Source: Govania unica (GTDB lineage Bacteria; Pseudomonadota; Alphaproteobacteria; Sphingomonadales; Govanellaceae). Taken from it: a stretch of 64,000 nt of DNA. The notes beneath the pieces were generated by a model. The model did no database searches. It saw only the letters and a list, made by a program, of their open reading frames with translations, and was not told where the DNA came from. The stretch spans positions 496,001 to 560,000 of the forward strand of contig NZ_JANWOI010000004.1 of NCBI RefSeq assembly GCF_027920805.1, given 5' to 3'. This document shows, piece by piece, positions 53,868-62,764 of the stretch. How positions within the stretch are numbered: the stretch's first letter is position 1; every line of letters starts with the position of its first letter. Both the position numbers and the translations under genes were made by a program.

Positions 53868-56170
53868 TGGCTGTTCTGGTGCTGGCGGCAGCGGGATTTG
53901 CGGCAGGGAGCGGGCTTGTCGGGGGTGGATTGCTGGGGATTGCCGCGGGCGTCGCCCTTGGCGCGGGCGGGAGCTATCTCGGGTCGCAATTGGGCGGGGC
54001 TGTGGACGCGAAGGTTTTCGGTGTCGGGTCCCGCGTGAGCGAAGGGCCGCGGCTGGGCGATCTGAGCGTGCAGTCCTCGGCCTTTGGGCAGGTTATTCCG
54101 CTGCTCTATGGCACCGTGCGGGTGGCCGGGAATGTGATCTGGTCCATGGGGCTGATCGAAACCCGGCACGAAGACAGCGAAAAGGTCAAGGGCGGCAAGG
54201 GCGGCGGCGGCACTAGGGTGACTACGGTCTCCTATACCTATGCGAGCTCGTTTGCCATTGCCTTGTCGGCGCGGCCGATTGTGGGCATCGGACGGATCTG
54301 GGCCGATGGCAAGCTGTTGCGCGACGCGGGTGGACGGCTTGCGGTTGAGGGGCTGATCCGGATTTATACTGGCAGCGAACAGCAGAATCCCGACCCTTTG
54401 ATTGAAGCCGGGGAAGGGCTTGGGCAGGCCCCGGCCTATCGCGGGCTTGCTTATGTGGTGTTTGAGGATCTGGCGCTGGCGGAATATGGCAACCGCATTC
54501 CCAATCTGACTTTTGAGGTCATCGCGGACAAGGGGGGGGCTGCGACGCTTGCCGGGGTGATTGGCGATCTGGCGTTGCGGGCCGGGCTTGCGCGGATTGA
54601 TGTTGCGGCGCTTGATGACAGCGTGGCGGGATATGCCATTGCACGGTCGGTGACCTATGCCGATGCCATTGAGACGCTCGCACGGATTTATCATTTTGAT
54701 GCTGTCGAGCGTGAGGGGGTGATCAGATTCGCGCCGCTGGCCCGGGCACGGGTGGCGGTGATCGATTATGAGAATTTGACGCGGAGCAGCGGGGAGGCCG
54801 CTCCTTTGACGGTGACGCGGCAGCAGGAACTTGATCTGCCGCGTGAAATCTCCGTGCGCCATGCGGACCCGGCGCGGGATTATCAGGTCGGTGTGCAGCG
54901 GGCGCGGCGGCAATGGACGCCGAGTCTTGCGGCTTATGATTACGATCTGCCACTGACCATCTCGGCGGACCGGGCCAAACGCGCGGCGGAGATCGAGCTT
55001 GCGCGGCAATGGCGGGCGCGGGAGGCTGCGGCATTTTCGCTTGGCACCGCCTATGCGCGGCTGATGCCTGGCGATGTGATAACAATTACGGGGACGGATG
55101 CGCCGCTTGATCTGATGATCGCCGAGGCGGATTTCGGCGGCGGTACTCTCGCTTGTCGGGCGGTGTCCTATGCGAGCGACGTCTATATGAGCGGGGCGCT
55201 GGCGGATGGCGGCGGGGTGCCGACGCAGATGGTGGAGGATCCGGCCGAGACCCGGTTGCATTTATTGAACCTGCCCGCATTGCGCGCGGCCGATGGGACG
55301 GATCCGGTGTTTTATGCTGCGGCATCGAGTGCGGAGAGCCGGTGGCGCGGGGCGGTGTTGTATCGTTCGGTGGATAGCGGCGACAGTTTCGAAGCCATTG
55401 CTGCTCTGTCATCTCCGGCGGTGGCGGGGGTGGCGGTCAATGCTTTGCCCTTGGGGCCCCTTGATTTCTGGGACGAGGCAGCGCGACTCACGGTGGTGTT
55501 GGATAATCCGGCTCAGCTCCTTGAAGCGCGGCCGCCTTTGGCCATTCTGAATGGCGCCAATGCGGCGCTGGTGGGCGAGGAGATCATTCAGTTCCGGGAA
55601 GCGGCGCTTGATGGGGCGGGTCATTATGTCCTGAGCGGGCTGTTGCGCGGTCGGCGGGGCACCGACCATCATATGGCGTCGCATGTGAGCGGCGAGCGGT
55701 TCCTGTTGCTGGATGCCGCGCGGCTGGTTGCGGTGACGGCGTCCTTGAGCATGGTCGGCCGTCAGGATCTTTATAAGGGCGTGAGCGCGGGGGCTTTGCT
55801 GAATGCCGTTGACGCCACGCTGTTTCAGGTCAGTGCCGAGAGTTTGCGGCCGTTTGCTCCGGTTCATGTGACGGGGCTGCGGAATGCAGAGGGCGATCTG
55901 GCCATCCGCTGGATCCGGCGCTGCCGGGGCGACGGCGGCTGGATCGATGGCGCGGATGTGCCGCTTGACGAGGACAGCGAGCTTTATGAGGTCGAGATTC
56001 TGAGCGGTGCCGTGCCGCTTCGTGTGCTGACGGTTGCGACAGCCGATGGTCTTTATACGGCGGCGCAGCAGACGGCGGATTTCGGGGCGCTGCAAAGTTC
56101 AATCTCGGTTCGTATTTATCAAATGAGCGCGCGCGTCGGCCGGGGTGTTCCGGCGGTGGCGCTGCTCTAA
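53867..56170 (+). CDS. tail-tip/megatron protein, short form (GTA g15-like)
   Basis: A 767-residue protein. A Gly-rich hydrophobic N-terminus (AAAGFAAGSGLVGGGLLGIAAGV) is followed by the conserved tail-tip core (RLGDLSVQSSAFGQVIPLLYGTVRVAGNVIW, VSYTYASSFAIALSARPI, YRGLAYVVFEDLALAEYGNRIPN) and a C-terminal beta-rich region (LLRGRRGTDHHMASH). RcGTA g15 is ~1300 residues with a GTA TIM-barrel domain near the N-terminus; that region is missing here. It terminates the tail machinery and probably binds the host envelope. Confidence 0.88.
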   Translation: MAVLVLAAAGFAAGSGLVGGGLLGIAAGVALGAGGSYLGSQLGGAVDAKVFGVGSRVSEGPRLGDLSVQSSAFGQVIPLLYGTVRVAGNVIWSMGLIETRHEDSEKVKGGKGGGGTRVTTVSYTYASSFAIALSARPIVGIGRIWADGKLLRDAGGRLAVEGLIRIYTGSEQQNPDPLIEAGEGLGQAPAYRGLAYVVFEDLALAEYGNRIPNLTFEVIADKGGAATLAGVIGDLALRAGLARIDVAALDDSVAGYAIARSVTYADAIETLARIYHFDAVEREGVIRFAPLARARVAVIDYENLTRSSGEAAPLTVTRQQELDLPREISVRHADPARDYQVGVQRARRQWTPSLAAYDYDLPLTISADRAKRAAEIELARQWRAREAAAFSLGTAYARLMPGDVITITGTDAPLDLMIAEADFGGGTLACRAVSYASDVYMSGALADGGGVPTQMVEDPAETRLHLLNLPALRAADGTDPVFYAAASSAESRWRGAVLYRSVDSGDSFEAIAALSSPAVAGVAVNALPLGPLDFWDEAARLTVVLDNPAQLLEARPPLAILNGANAALVGEEIIQFREAALDGAGHYVLSGLLRGRRGTDHHMASHVSGERFLLLDAARLVAVTASLSMVGRQDLYKGVSAGALLNAVDATLFQVSAESLRPFAPVHVTGLRNAEGDLAIRWIRRCRGDGGWIDGADVPLDEDSELYEVEILSGAVPLRVLTVATADGLYTAAQQTADFGALQSSISVRIYQMSARVGRGVPAVALL

Positions 56171-56189
56171 CCCTTGGGAGCTTGTTGCT

Positions 56190-56690
56190 ATGAGTGAAGA
56201 CACGCCGCGTCTTAAACTGCCTTATATCCGGGCCAATCAGGCGCAGAAGGAAGTGACCCATAACAGCGCCCTTAATATGGTTGATGCGATGGTCATGGCG
56301 GTGGTGGAGGATCGCGATCTGGTCGCCCCGCCCCTGTCCCCGGGCGAAGGGCAGATGTGGATCGTGGCCGCCGGGGCGACCGGGGTCTGGTCCGGGCAAA
56401 GCGGCAAGCTTGCCCATTTCATCGGCGGGGCCTGGGTTTTTTATGTTGTGCCTGACGGCGCACGGGTGTGGATTCGGGACGAGCAGCTTGAGGCCCGCAT
56501 GACGGGGTCGGGCTGGGTTGCCGGGGATCTGCGCGGAACGGCGCTGCGGGTGAATGGCACGCAGGTGGTCGGGGTGCGGGCCGGGGCCATTGCCGCTGTG
56601 AGCGGCGGTACGACCGTTGACAGCGAGGCCCGCGCGGCGTTGAACGCCTTGCTCGCGGCCTGTCGGGGGCATGGATTGATTGCCCCCTGA
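56190..56690 (+). CDS. DUF2793 tail fibre-type protein
   Basis: A 166-residue protein: RLKLPYIRANQAQKEVTHNSALNMVDAMV is the DUF2793 signature, followed by APPLSPGEGQMWIVAAGATG and GAWVFYVVPDGARVW. In Rhodobacter a DUF2793 protein is a GTA tail fibre coded away from the main cluster; here it directly follows the tail-tip gene. ATG 56190 is chosen over an upstream in-frame start within that gene. Confidence 0.85.
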   Translation: MSEDTPRLKLPYIRANQAQKEVTHNSALNMVDAMVMAVVEDRDLVAPPLSPGEGQMWIVAAGATGVWSGQSGKLAHFIGGAWVFYVVPDGARVWIRDEQLEARMTGSGWVAGDLRGTALRVNGTQVVGVRAGAIAAVSGGTTVDSEARAALNALLAACRGHGLIAP

Positions 56691-57287
56691 TCTGTGTCGA
56701 AACGATGCAGAGACTGTTACGCAAACTTGACAGCTATGCGGTTTATTTGCGGCGGTGGGGTGCAGGGCCTCGTGGCAAGCGACTGATCGGTTGTGGAGAT
56801 CGAGGGTTGGCCCGGTTCTTGCTTTTTTTTACCGGGGAGGCGAATTGACAATGGAGGGTTTGGATATGCGCAGCATTTCTTCTTCCAGGCCATGCGTCTC
56901 AGTGGAGATAAAATTCTGGGATGGGGCCGCCTGGCGCGACGAACGCCGGACGGAGGCCGATCATCGTGTGGGGCGACGCCGCACGGATGTCTGGTTCCCC
57001 TATAGTTCAGAGTTTGTCGCACAGGTCATTGGCCAGAACAGCTGTTCTGTAAACCGCACGACAGCGCAACGATACTGTTGCTCTAAGGACACACTCAGCC
57101 AACATAGATACTCGTTTGACGCGTAATCTGCCTTAAGGAATACTGGACTGTCGCATTTCGACCATATTCCGTGTTTAATACCAGTCACCTATGGAATGGC
57201 TTGAGAAAGCATGTCCATTGCCGGGTTGAGGCACAAACAGTTCCCGACTGTTGTGATAAAGCCCAAAACACTGAAGGGGAATGCAAC
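56691..57287. other. boundary region after the GTA-like cluster
   Basis: About 600 nt between the DUF2793 gene and ompA. It is AT-richer than its surroundings from ~57000. One short doubtful ORF lies at 56851. The ompA promoter should lie in the last ~120 nt. No attachment-site-like direct repeat, tRNA or integrase remnant is seen. Confidence 0.5.
56851..57126 (+). CDS. doubtful small hypothetical protein
   Basis: A 91-residue ORF with a good ribosome site (GGGGAGG, 56834) and ATG at 56851. The product (SVEIKFWDGAAWRDERRTEADHR...) is polar, rich in Arg/Ser and has no recognised family; its second half looks compositionally random. It may be a real small gene at the cluster edge or chance. 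Confidence 0.3.
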   Translation: MEGLDMRSISSSRPCVSVEIKFWDGAAWRDERRTEADHRVGRRRTDVWFPYSSEFVAQVIGQNSCSVNRTTAQRYCCSKDTLSQHRYSFDA

Positions 57288-58376
57288 ATGAGAGCATATC
57301 ATCTGCTCTTGGGCGCGAGCGCCTTTGCTCTTGTCGCTCAGACAGCGACCGCGGAAGTCAACAATCCGTGGTATTTTACAGTGCGTGGTGGCCTTTCGAT
57401 TGCTGAAAAGTCAGAGTTTCGCGGTCCGGTTAGCGGTGCGTCTTTTGATACTGATCCAAAGACCGGCATCGCCTTTGGCGCGGGCTTAGGCTATGACTTC
57501 GGCGGCGTACGTTTGGAAGCCGAACTGCGTCGTCAGGAAAACAATGCCAAGCGGATAAACGTACGGAACGGTCTTCCGTATGGTGTTGCTGCTGGCCGGT
57601 ATAGTTCAAACCAGGGCGATCAAGATGCGACCGCTCTGATGGCCAACCTGTATTACGACATTAATCTGGGTGGTGGTCTGAAGCCTTATCTTGGCTTTGG
57701 TCTTGGTGGTGCACGCGTAAACTACGGTAGCCTCCGTGCTGCTAACGTCACGCTCGTTGACAACTCGAAGACCGTTTTCGCCTATCAGGGCATTGCCGGT
57801 CTGCGCCAGCGTCTGAGTGATGCTGTCGATCTGACGCTCGATTATCGTTATTTCCGTACGGAAAATCCGAAAATCCGTGACGTCAACGGCGCGCGTCTCC
57901 ATGCGGATTATACCGATCACATCGTGATGCTTGGTCTCGTCTGGAAGTTCGGTGGCAAGAAGGAAGAACCGGCAGCTCCGCCGCCGCCTCCTCCGCCCCC
58001 GCCGCCTCCTCCGCCCCCGCCGCCGCCTCCTCCGGCTCCGGCACCTGGTCCGTTCGTGATCTATTTCGATTTTGACAAGTACAATATCCTTGCCGAATAC
58101 GAGAAGATCATCGACGAAGCTGCGTCGGCTGCTCGTGAAGTTCCGTCGATCCAAATCTATGTCCGCGGTTACACGGACACCAAAGGGTCCACGGAATACA
58201 ACCAGAAGCTTTCGGAACGTCGTGCAAAAGCTGTGTATGACGAGCTGATCAAGCGCGGTGTGCCGGCGAATGCCATGGGCCTTGAAGCTTATGGTAAGAC
58301 CCATCTGGCCGTGCCTACGGCTGACCAGGTCAAGGAACGCCTGAACCGTCGCGTTTCGATCCGTTACGGCGATTAA
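57288..58376 (+). CDS. OmpA-family outer membrane protein
   Basis: A 362-residue outer-membrane protein. Signal peptide (AYHLLLGASAFALVAQTATA), an eight-stranded OmpA/PagP-type barrel (~24-215: NPWYFTVRGGLSIAEKS, GLGYDFGGVRLEAELRR, KPYLGFGLGGARVNYG, LDYRYFRTENP, HIVMLGLVWKFGG), a linker of 19 consecutive prolines, then a C-terminal OmpA peptidoglycan-binding domain (FVIYFDFDKYNILAEY, VRGYTDTKGSTEYNQKLSERR). GAAGGGGA precedes the ATG. Codon use is more biased than in the phage-like genes, as expected for an abundant protein. A terminator follows. Confidence 0.92.
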   Translation: MRAYHLLLGASAFALVAQTATAEVNNPWYFTVRGGLSIAEKSEFRGPVSGASFDTDPKTGIAFGAGLGYDFGGVRLEAELRRQENNAKRINVRNGLPYGVAAGRYSSNQGDQDATALMANLYYDINLGGGLKPYLGFGLGGARVNYGSLRAANVTLVDNSKTVFAYQGIAGLRQRLSDAVDLTLDYRYFRTENPKIRDVNGARLHADYTDHIVMLGLVWKFGGKKEEPAAPPPPPPPPPPPPPPPPPPPAPAPGPFVIYFDFDKYNILAEYEKIIDEAASAAREVPSIQIYVRGYTDTKGSTEYNQKLSERRAKAVYDELIKRGVPANAMGLEAYGKTHLAVPTADQVKERLNRRVSIRYGD

Positions 58377-58406
58377 TTTCTGATCCCCTTTGGGGATGGA
58401 TATAAG

Positions 58407-58444
58407 CTGCGTCCTCTGGCTTTGCCGGGGGACGCAGTTTTTTT
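58407..58444 (+). terminator. intrinsic terminator after the OmpA-family gene
   Basis: CTGCGTCC (58407-58414) pairs with GGACGCAG (58430-58437), followed by seven T, 30 nt after the stop. Confidence 0.85.
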
Positions 58445-58486
58445 ATGCGTGGTCGGATGTGTGTTGGTCGGGTGACGCAAACGCAA

Positions 58487-58510
58487 ACGGGCCCGCGTTT
58501 ACGGGCCCGT
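58487..58510 (-). terminator. probable terminator for the SCP2/DUF2849 genes
   Basis: A perfect 9-bp inverted repeat ACGGGCCCG / CGGGCCCGT with a 6-nt loop, 28 nt past the stop of the minus-strand SCP2 gene. The following minus-strand bases are TTGCGTTTG, a weak T-tract. Confidence 0.55.
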
Positions 58511-58537
58511 GGTTGGTAAGTCTTTGGAGTGCTGATA

Positions 58538-58834
58538 TCAGCCGAGGGCTTGTCCGAGTTGCATGGCGAGGGCCATGTCGCCGTCGATCTTCAGCTTGCC
58601 GGTCATGAAGGCCATCTGGGCGTTGAGGTCGCCGGCGAGGATCTCCTGCAGAACACTCGAGTCGGTGGTCAATGTGACGTCGGCCGGACCATCCGCGCGG
58701 GAGATTGCCGGAGGCTTGGCGGTGCCGTCGATCAGCAGAATGCCGTCGCTGCCAAGGTCGATCTTGATCCGGCGGGCGAGGCCAAGGCCACTCAGCTTGC
58801 CTTGAAGGCCCTGAATGATGCTGTCGATGCTCAT
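58538..58834 (-). CDS. SCP2 sterol-binding domain protein
   Basis: A 98-residue single-domain protein of the SCP2 family: RRIKIDLGSDGILLIDG, ADVTLTTDSSVLQEILAGDL and MTGKLKIDGDMALAMQLGQAL. SCP2 domains hold lipids or acyl groups in a hydrophobic tunnel; the ligand here is unknown. It lies 11 nt downstream of the DUF2849 gene and is probably co-transcribed with it. Confidence 0.88.
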   Translation of the reverse strand: MSIDSIIQGLQGKLSGLGLARRIKIDLGSDGILLIDGTAKPPAISRADGPADVTLTTDSSVLQEILAGDLNAQMAFMTGKLKIDGDMALAMQLGQALG

Positions 58835-58845
58835 GCTTCGGCTCC

Positions 58846-59163
58846 TTAAATGGAATAATCCGCGTCGACGGCGGCATGTCCGTATTTGACGCTCGGGCCT
58901 TTGGCGCGCACGGTTTCGCGGGCGGACAAGGGGCGATTGCGGCCGGCAACTTCAACCGGATAAAGACTCACGACGATATTCGCAGCAGCGGCGCGTTCGG
59001 CGCGTTCGAGGGCATCCGTGATCTCGGCTTCGCCGAAGGCTGTGGCATTGGCGATCTGGGTGACCCAGTCAAGATCGGTACCTTGGGCACGGGCATAGAC
59101 AATGACCCCGTCATGCAGCCGATTGGCCGTGATTACCTTGAAGATTTCGCTGCCGTCTTCCAT
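58846..59163 (-). CDS. DUF2849 domain protein
   Basis: A 105-residue protein: KVITANRLHDGVIVYARAQG, ALERAERAAAANIVVSLYPVEV and RPLSARETVRAKGPSVKYG fit the DUF2849 family, small alphaproteobacterial proteins usually coded near sulfite reductase genes. No sulfur-assimilation genes are present here. Start ATG at 59163; function unknown. Confidence 0.78.
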   Translation of the reverse strand: MEDGSEIFKVITANRLHDGVIVYARAQGTDLDWVTQIANATAFGEAEITDALERAERAAAANIVVSLYPVEVAGRNRPLSARETVRAKGPSVKYGHAAVDADYSI

Positions 59164-59304
59164 AAGCGCCAGATTTCCTTGATTGAGTTGGCAAGCCTTG
59201 AGGGGGGGGGCGGCCAGTCTGTAAAACAGCCTCTATCAAAGCGCTTTCACGACGCTTTTTCAAGGAAATCCGCATGCGCCTTGATCTGGCGCCCAGAACC
59301 CGCT

Positions 59305-60540
59305 TTATAGCAGGCGTTCGGGCGGCAGGCGCAGGGTGATGCAGGTGCCGCTTCCCTCGGTGCTGGTGATGGCGACCGATCCGCCATGCTGTTCGATCAG
59401 CACCTTGACGAGCGGAAGGCCGACACCGATTCCGGCGCGCGGATTTGTGTAGGTATCCTCGATCTTGCGATAGGGCTGGAAGGCGCAGACAAGTTCGTTT
59501 CCGGCGATGCCGACGCCGTCATCCTTGCAGCAGATTTCGACCCCGCCGGCTTTGCTGCGCATGGTGAGGGTGATGCGGCCTCCGGGCAGGGTATATTTGA
59601 GCGCATTGGCGAGCATGATCAGGATGACTTGGCGAATGCGCGTCTCGTCCCCGCGAAAGGCGGGAAGGTTGCGGGCGATCGAGCGGCTGAGAGTGACGCC
59701 GGATTTAACCGCGCGCTCCCGTGTGGCGTCGAGACAGGCGTCCAGGCAGTTTGAAAGGGAGAAAATGCTGTCGCACAACTGAAGCCGTCCGGTTTCGGAA
59801 TGGCTGAGGTCGAGAAGCCCATTGATGAGGCGCAACAGATCCTGGCCCGCAACATGGATGTCTTTGGCATAGGCGCGGTAATCATCGGCTTCAAGCGGGC
59901 CGATGAAGCCTGTCATCATGATTTCGGAAAATCCGAGAATGCCATTCAGCGGTGTGCGCAGATCGTGGCTTAGAAATGTCAAAAGCCGGTTGGTGATGAC
60001 ACGGGCTGCCTGGTCTTCACCGCGACCTTCGGGTTGCGTTGTGCGCATTACGCAGACGAACTGGCTTGATAACTGATTGCTGCCGTCGGGCAAGCGATAG
60101 GGCCGGACCGTCAATTGGACTGGGACTGCAGCGTCGCCCTTGCGGAGGATGCGGGTTTCGATCACGGCAGATTTGCGTTCACTCAGAGCCTGCCGCAGGG
60201 TTGCGAGCGCATAGCCTGTTTCTTCGGCGGCGGGCAACAGAGAGAACAGATCATTGCCGCGTATTTCGCGCCGGCTGAAGCCGGTTTGACGTTCGAACTG
60301 GGCATTGACGTCGACCACCAGAGGACGGTCATCATTGGCGGCGAGAATGGCGATTGCTTCGTCAACTTCATGGAAGACTGAGTCAAACAGCCCGGCACCG
60401 ACGGTAATTTCGCCGTCTTCGAAGGGGCTTGTGCCCAGGAAACCGTCGCCAGTCGAGCGTGGACCAAGGCCGGCATGATGGCCTTTCAAATCCGGTTTCG
60501 GCGTGCTTTCTGCCGCCTTAATTATATCCGGGTACACACT
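59305..60540 (-). CDS. PAS-domain sensor histidine kinase (soluble)
   Basis: A ~411-residue cytoplasmic kinase without membrane segments. A PAS domain spans ~55-165 (DEAIAILAANDDRPLVVDVNAQ, FERQTGFSRREIRGNDLFSL). The HisKA H-box is RLLTFLSHDLRTPLNGILGFSE and the ATPase domain has MLANALKYTLPGG (N box), CCKDDGVGI (G1) and AGIGVGLPLVKVLIEQHGG (G2). GTG 60540 behind GGGAG is preferred; a TTG at 60558 is the alternative. No response regulator is adjacent. Confidence 0.9.
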   Translation of the reverse strand, partial: SVYPDIIKAAESTPKPDLKGHHAGLGPRSTGDGFLGTSPFEDGEITVGAGLFDSVFHEVDEAIAILAANDDRPLVVDVNAQFERQTGFSRREIRGNDLFSLLPAAEETGYALATLRQALSERKSAVIETRILRKGDAAVPVQLTVRPYRLPDGSNQLSSQFVCVMRTTQPEGRGEDQAARVITNRLLTFLSHDLRTPLNGILGFSEIMMTGFIGPLEADDYRAYAKDIHVAGQDLLRLINGLLDLSHSETGRLQLCDSIFSLSNCLDACLDATRERAVKSGVTLSRSIARNLPAFRGDETRIRQVILIMLANALKYTLPGGRITLTMRSKAGGVEICCKDDGVGIAGNELVCAFQPYRKIEDTYTNPRAGIGVGLPLVKVLIEQHGGSVAITSTEGSGTCITLRLPPERLL

Positions 60541-60795
60541 GTACTCCCATAGAACCAACCTCCCTCAAGCTACAGAAGATCAACTTGTTACATGCCGTTG
60601 TTTCTGTGGCGTCGCAGAATCATCAATGAAAATGATTGGTTAATCAATGGTTAATTTGTGTATTTACTTGTTAAGACATACCAAGGGTGATAGGGCGACA
60701 TAATAAAAAGGGGCCGTAAAGGTTTTAGTGGGTTTTTCTGATATCGTGACGATACGCATGCGCTGCATGCTGTTCTGGTCTACAGGGGGAGGAAG

Positions 60796-62760
60796 GTGTT
60801 TGTGCGGGCATTGGTCACTGTTGTCAGCTGTTTCCTTATTTTTGCCTGTGCGGCAGTCTTTGGTTGTCCTTCGATGGCCTCTGCATCCGTGCGGGCGACG
60901 ACTGTTGTCGAGACCGGTGGCACAACAAAAAGCCTGACGGAAAGGCTTGATATCCTAAAAGACTCCAGTGAAAAACTCGGCATCGCCGAGGTGAGCGAAC
61001 CGGCCATGCAGGCGCATTTTGTGGCCGTCGACGGGAAAAGCTCCAATATGGGATTTAGCCGCGCCGCCTGGTGGGGGCGGTTCACGCTGCATAATCCCGG
61101 GGCGACGGCTGTGGATCAGATTGTGGAATTCGGGTTTCCGACGATTGATCGCCTGGAGTTTTATCGGCCTTCGCTCACCGGCACAGGATTTCAACAGCAG
61201 CTTGCGGGCGACAGTGTTGTTGGTCGTTCGGTCGATATTCCCGGACGCAATGCGTTGTTTCGGGTGACGGTGCCGCCCCATGCGGATGTGACCTATTATG
61301 TGCGGCTCTCGGGCGATAGCATTCTTGCCTTTGATGTGAGCCTGCATGATGTGGAGACGTTTTATGTGGAGCTGTCCCGCAGCTATGATCCGTCCATTTT
61401 GTTTTTTGGGATCATTCTGGCGGCGGCCTTTTACAGTTTTGCGATCTTTGCCATTGTTCGCGACAGCGAATATCTTCTGTTTTCCATTTTGGTCATTGGG
61501 GTTGGCGGATATTTCTCCTCGATCTGGGGATATATGAGCGCTTATGTGCTGCCAGAAACCACCTGGGCGGCGAATTTTGTCATTTCTGCCTGCAACTGCC
61601 TTATCCTGTTTTCCCTCACTCGATTTACACGATTGTTTCTGCATCTTGCAGTCTATGCGCCGAAGCTTGATCTGCTGTGCCGGATTTTTGAGAAATTGAG
61701 CGTCCTCGTACTGTTGATCAGTCTGGTCGATTTCCGGCTGGCCCATAGTTTGATGTTCGCATCTGTGATCTTCGGATTTTTTGGAAGTCTGGCTCTTTCG
61801 TTGATCTTGTGGCGCAACAAACAGAAATACAGAAAATTATTTTCGCTGAGTTGGCTGTATTTTTGCGGGGTTTTGATTCTGGTGCCGTTCGAGCGTTTTG
61901 GCGTGCTGCCCTGGGGGGAGTTCTATCAATCGCTTTTCCGCATCAGTTTCGCCCTGATCTGCATGATGTTTGCCGTGCTGTTTGCAGAGAAATACCGGCA
62001 TCTGACACAGCTGAAGGAAAAAGAGCTGAGCGAGGCCCGGGATGTGGCCATTGCGGCGTCAAAAGCCAAGTCACGATTTCTTGCGATGATGAGCCATGAA
62101 CTCAGAACGCCGTTGAATGCGGTAATCGGGTTTGCCGATATTCTGAGGCTTGAGACGCTCGGCCGGATCGGAAATCCGAAATACATGGAATATGCGCAGG
62201 ACATCAAGGATTCCGGCAGCAATCTTTTGAGCACCATCAATGATCTCCTGGAGATATCACGCATTGAAGCCGGACAGGTCGAACTGGATGAAGGTCCGAT
62301 TGTTGTGAGCGATCTGATCCGGCGCTGTTTGCGGATTGTGACTCCCCGGGCCACGGAGCGCGGTCTGGTGCTTGAGTCCGTGCTTGAAGATCATTTGCCG
62401 GTGTTGATCGGTGATGAAGCCCGCATTCAGCAGGTGCTGATCAATCTGTTACACAACGCCATAAAATTCACGCCGCCCGGTGGTCGGGTCAGGTTGCAGG
62501 TCAGTGTGACGACTGAGGGGGAATATTATTTTGCCATCAGCGACACCGGCATTGGCATTGCCGAGACCGATCGCGCCCGCATTCTTGAGCCGTTTACGCA
62601 GGTGGATTCACATCTGACACGACGCCATGATGGTGCGGGGCTTGGGCTTGCGATCGCAAAATCCATTCTCGATCTGCATGATGCGGCGCTTGAGATCGTC
62701 AGCGAGATCGGGCAGGGCACGACCTTTGGCATTCTGTTCCCGCGGCAACGGATCGAGTGA
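60796..62760 (+). CDS. 7TM-DISM membrane sensor histidine kinase
   Basis: A ~654-residue kinase. Signal peptide, then a periplasmic 7TMR-DISMED2-type domain (~40-185: SRAAWWGRFTLHNPGATAVDQ; VTYYVRLSGDSILAFDVSL), seven membrane helices (~195-400, DISM-7TM type), a short coiled coil, HisKA (MMSHELRTPLNAVIGF) and ATPase (LLHNAIKFTPPGG, ISDTGIGI, GLGLAIAKSILDLH). The ligand is unknown; related DISM receptors bind carbohydrates. GTG at 60796 or 60802, behind GGAGGAAGG. Divergent from the soluble kinase across a 250-nt AT-rich gap. Confidence 0.92.
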   Translation: MFVRALVTVVSCFLIFACAAVFGCPSMASASVRATTVVETGGTTKSLTERLDILKDSSEKLGIAEVSEPAMQAHFVAVDGKSSNMGFSRAAWWGRFTLHNPGATAVDQIVEFGFPTIDRLEFYRPSLTGTGFQQQLAGDSVVGRSVDIPGRNALFRVTVPPHADVTYYVRLSGDSILAFDVSLHDVETFYVELSRSYDPSILFFGIILAAAFYSFAIFAIVRDSEYLLFSILVIGVGGYFSSIWGYMSAYVLPETTWAANFVISACNCLILFSLTRFTRLFLHLAVYAPKLDLLCRIFEKLSVLVLLISLVDFRLAHSLMFASVIFGFFGSLALSLILWRNKQKYRKLFSLSWLYFCGVLILVPFERFGVLPWGEFYQSLFRISFALICMMFAVLFAEKYRHLTQLKEKELSEARDVAIAASKAKSRFLAMMSHELRTPLNAVIGFADILRLETLGRIGNPKYMEYAQDIKDSGSNLLSTINDLLEISRIEAGQVELDEGPIVVSDLIRRCLRIVTPRATERGLVLESVLEDHLPVLIGDEARIQQVLINLLHNAIKFTPPGGRVRLQVSVTTEGEYYFAISDTGIGIAETDRARILEPFTQVDSHLTRRHDGAGLGLAIAKSILDLHDAALEIVSEIGQGTTFGILFPRQRIE

Positions 62761-62764
62761 CGGA

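Noticed and set aside
56717-57022. Minus-strand 101-codon ORF past the DUF2793 gene
   Set aside because: Arg/Pro-rich translation without a ribosome site; opposite-strand noise in the boundary region.
35613-57287. Intact inducible prophage with integrase and att sites
   Set aside because: No integrase, excisionase, replication, holin or endolysin gene is visible, no tRNA flanks it, and no direct repeat pair bounding the cluster was seen.
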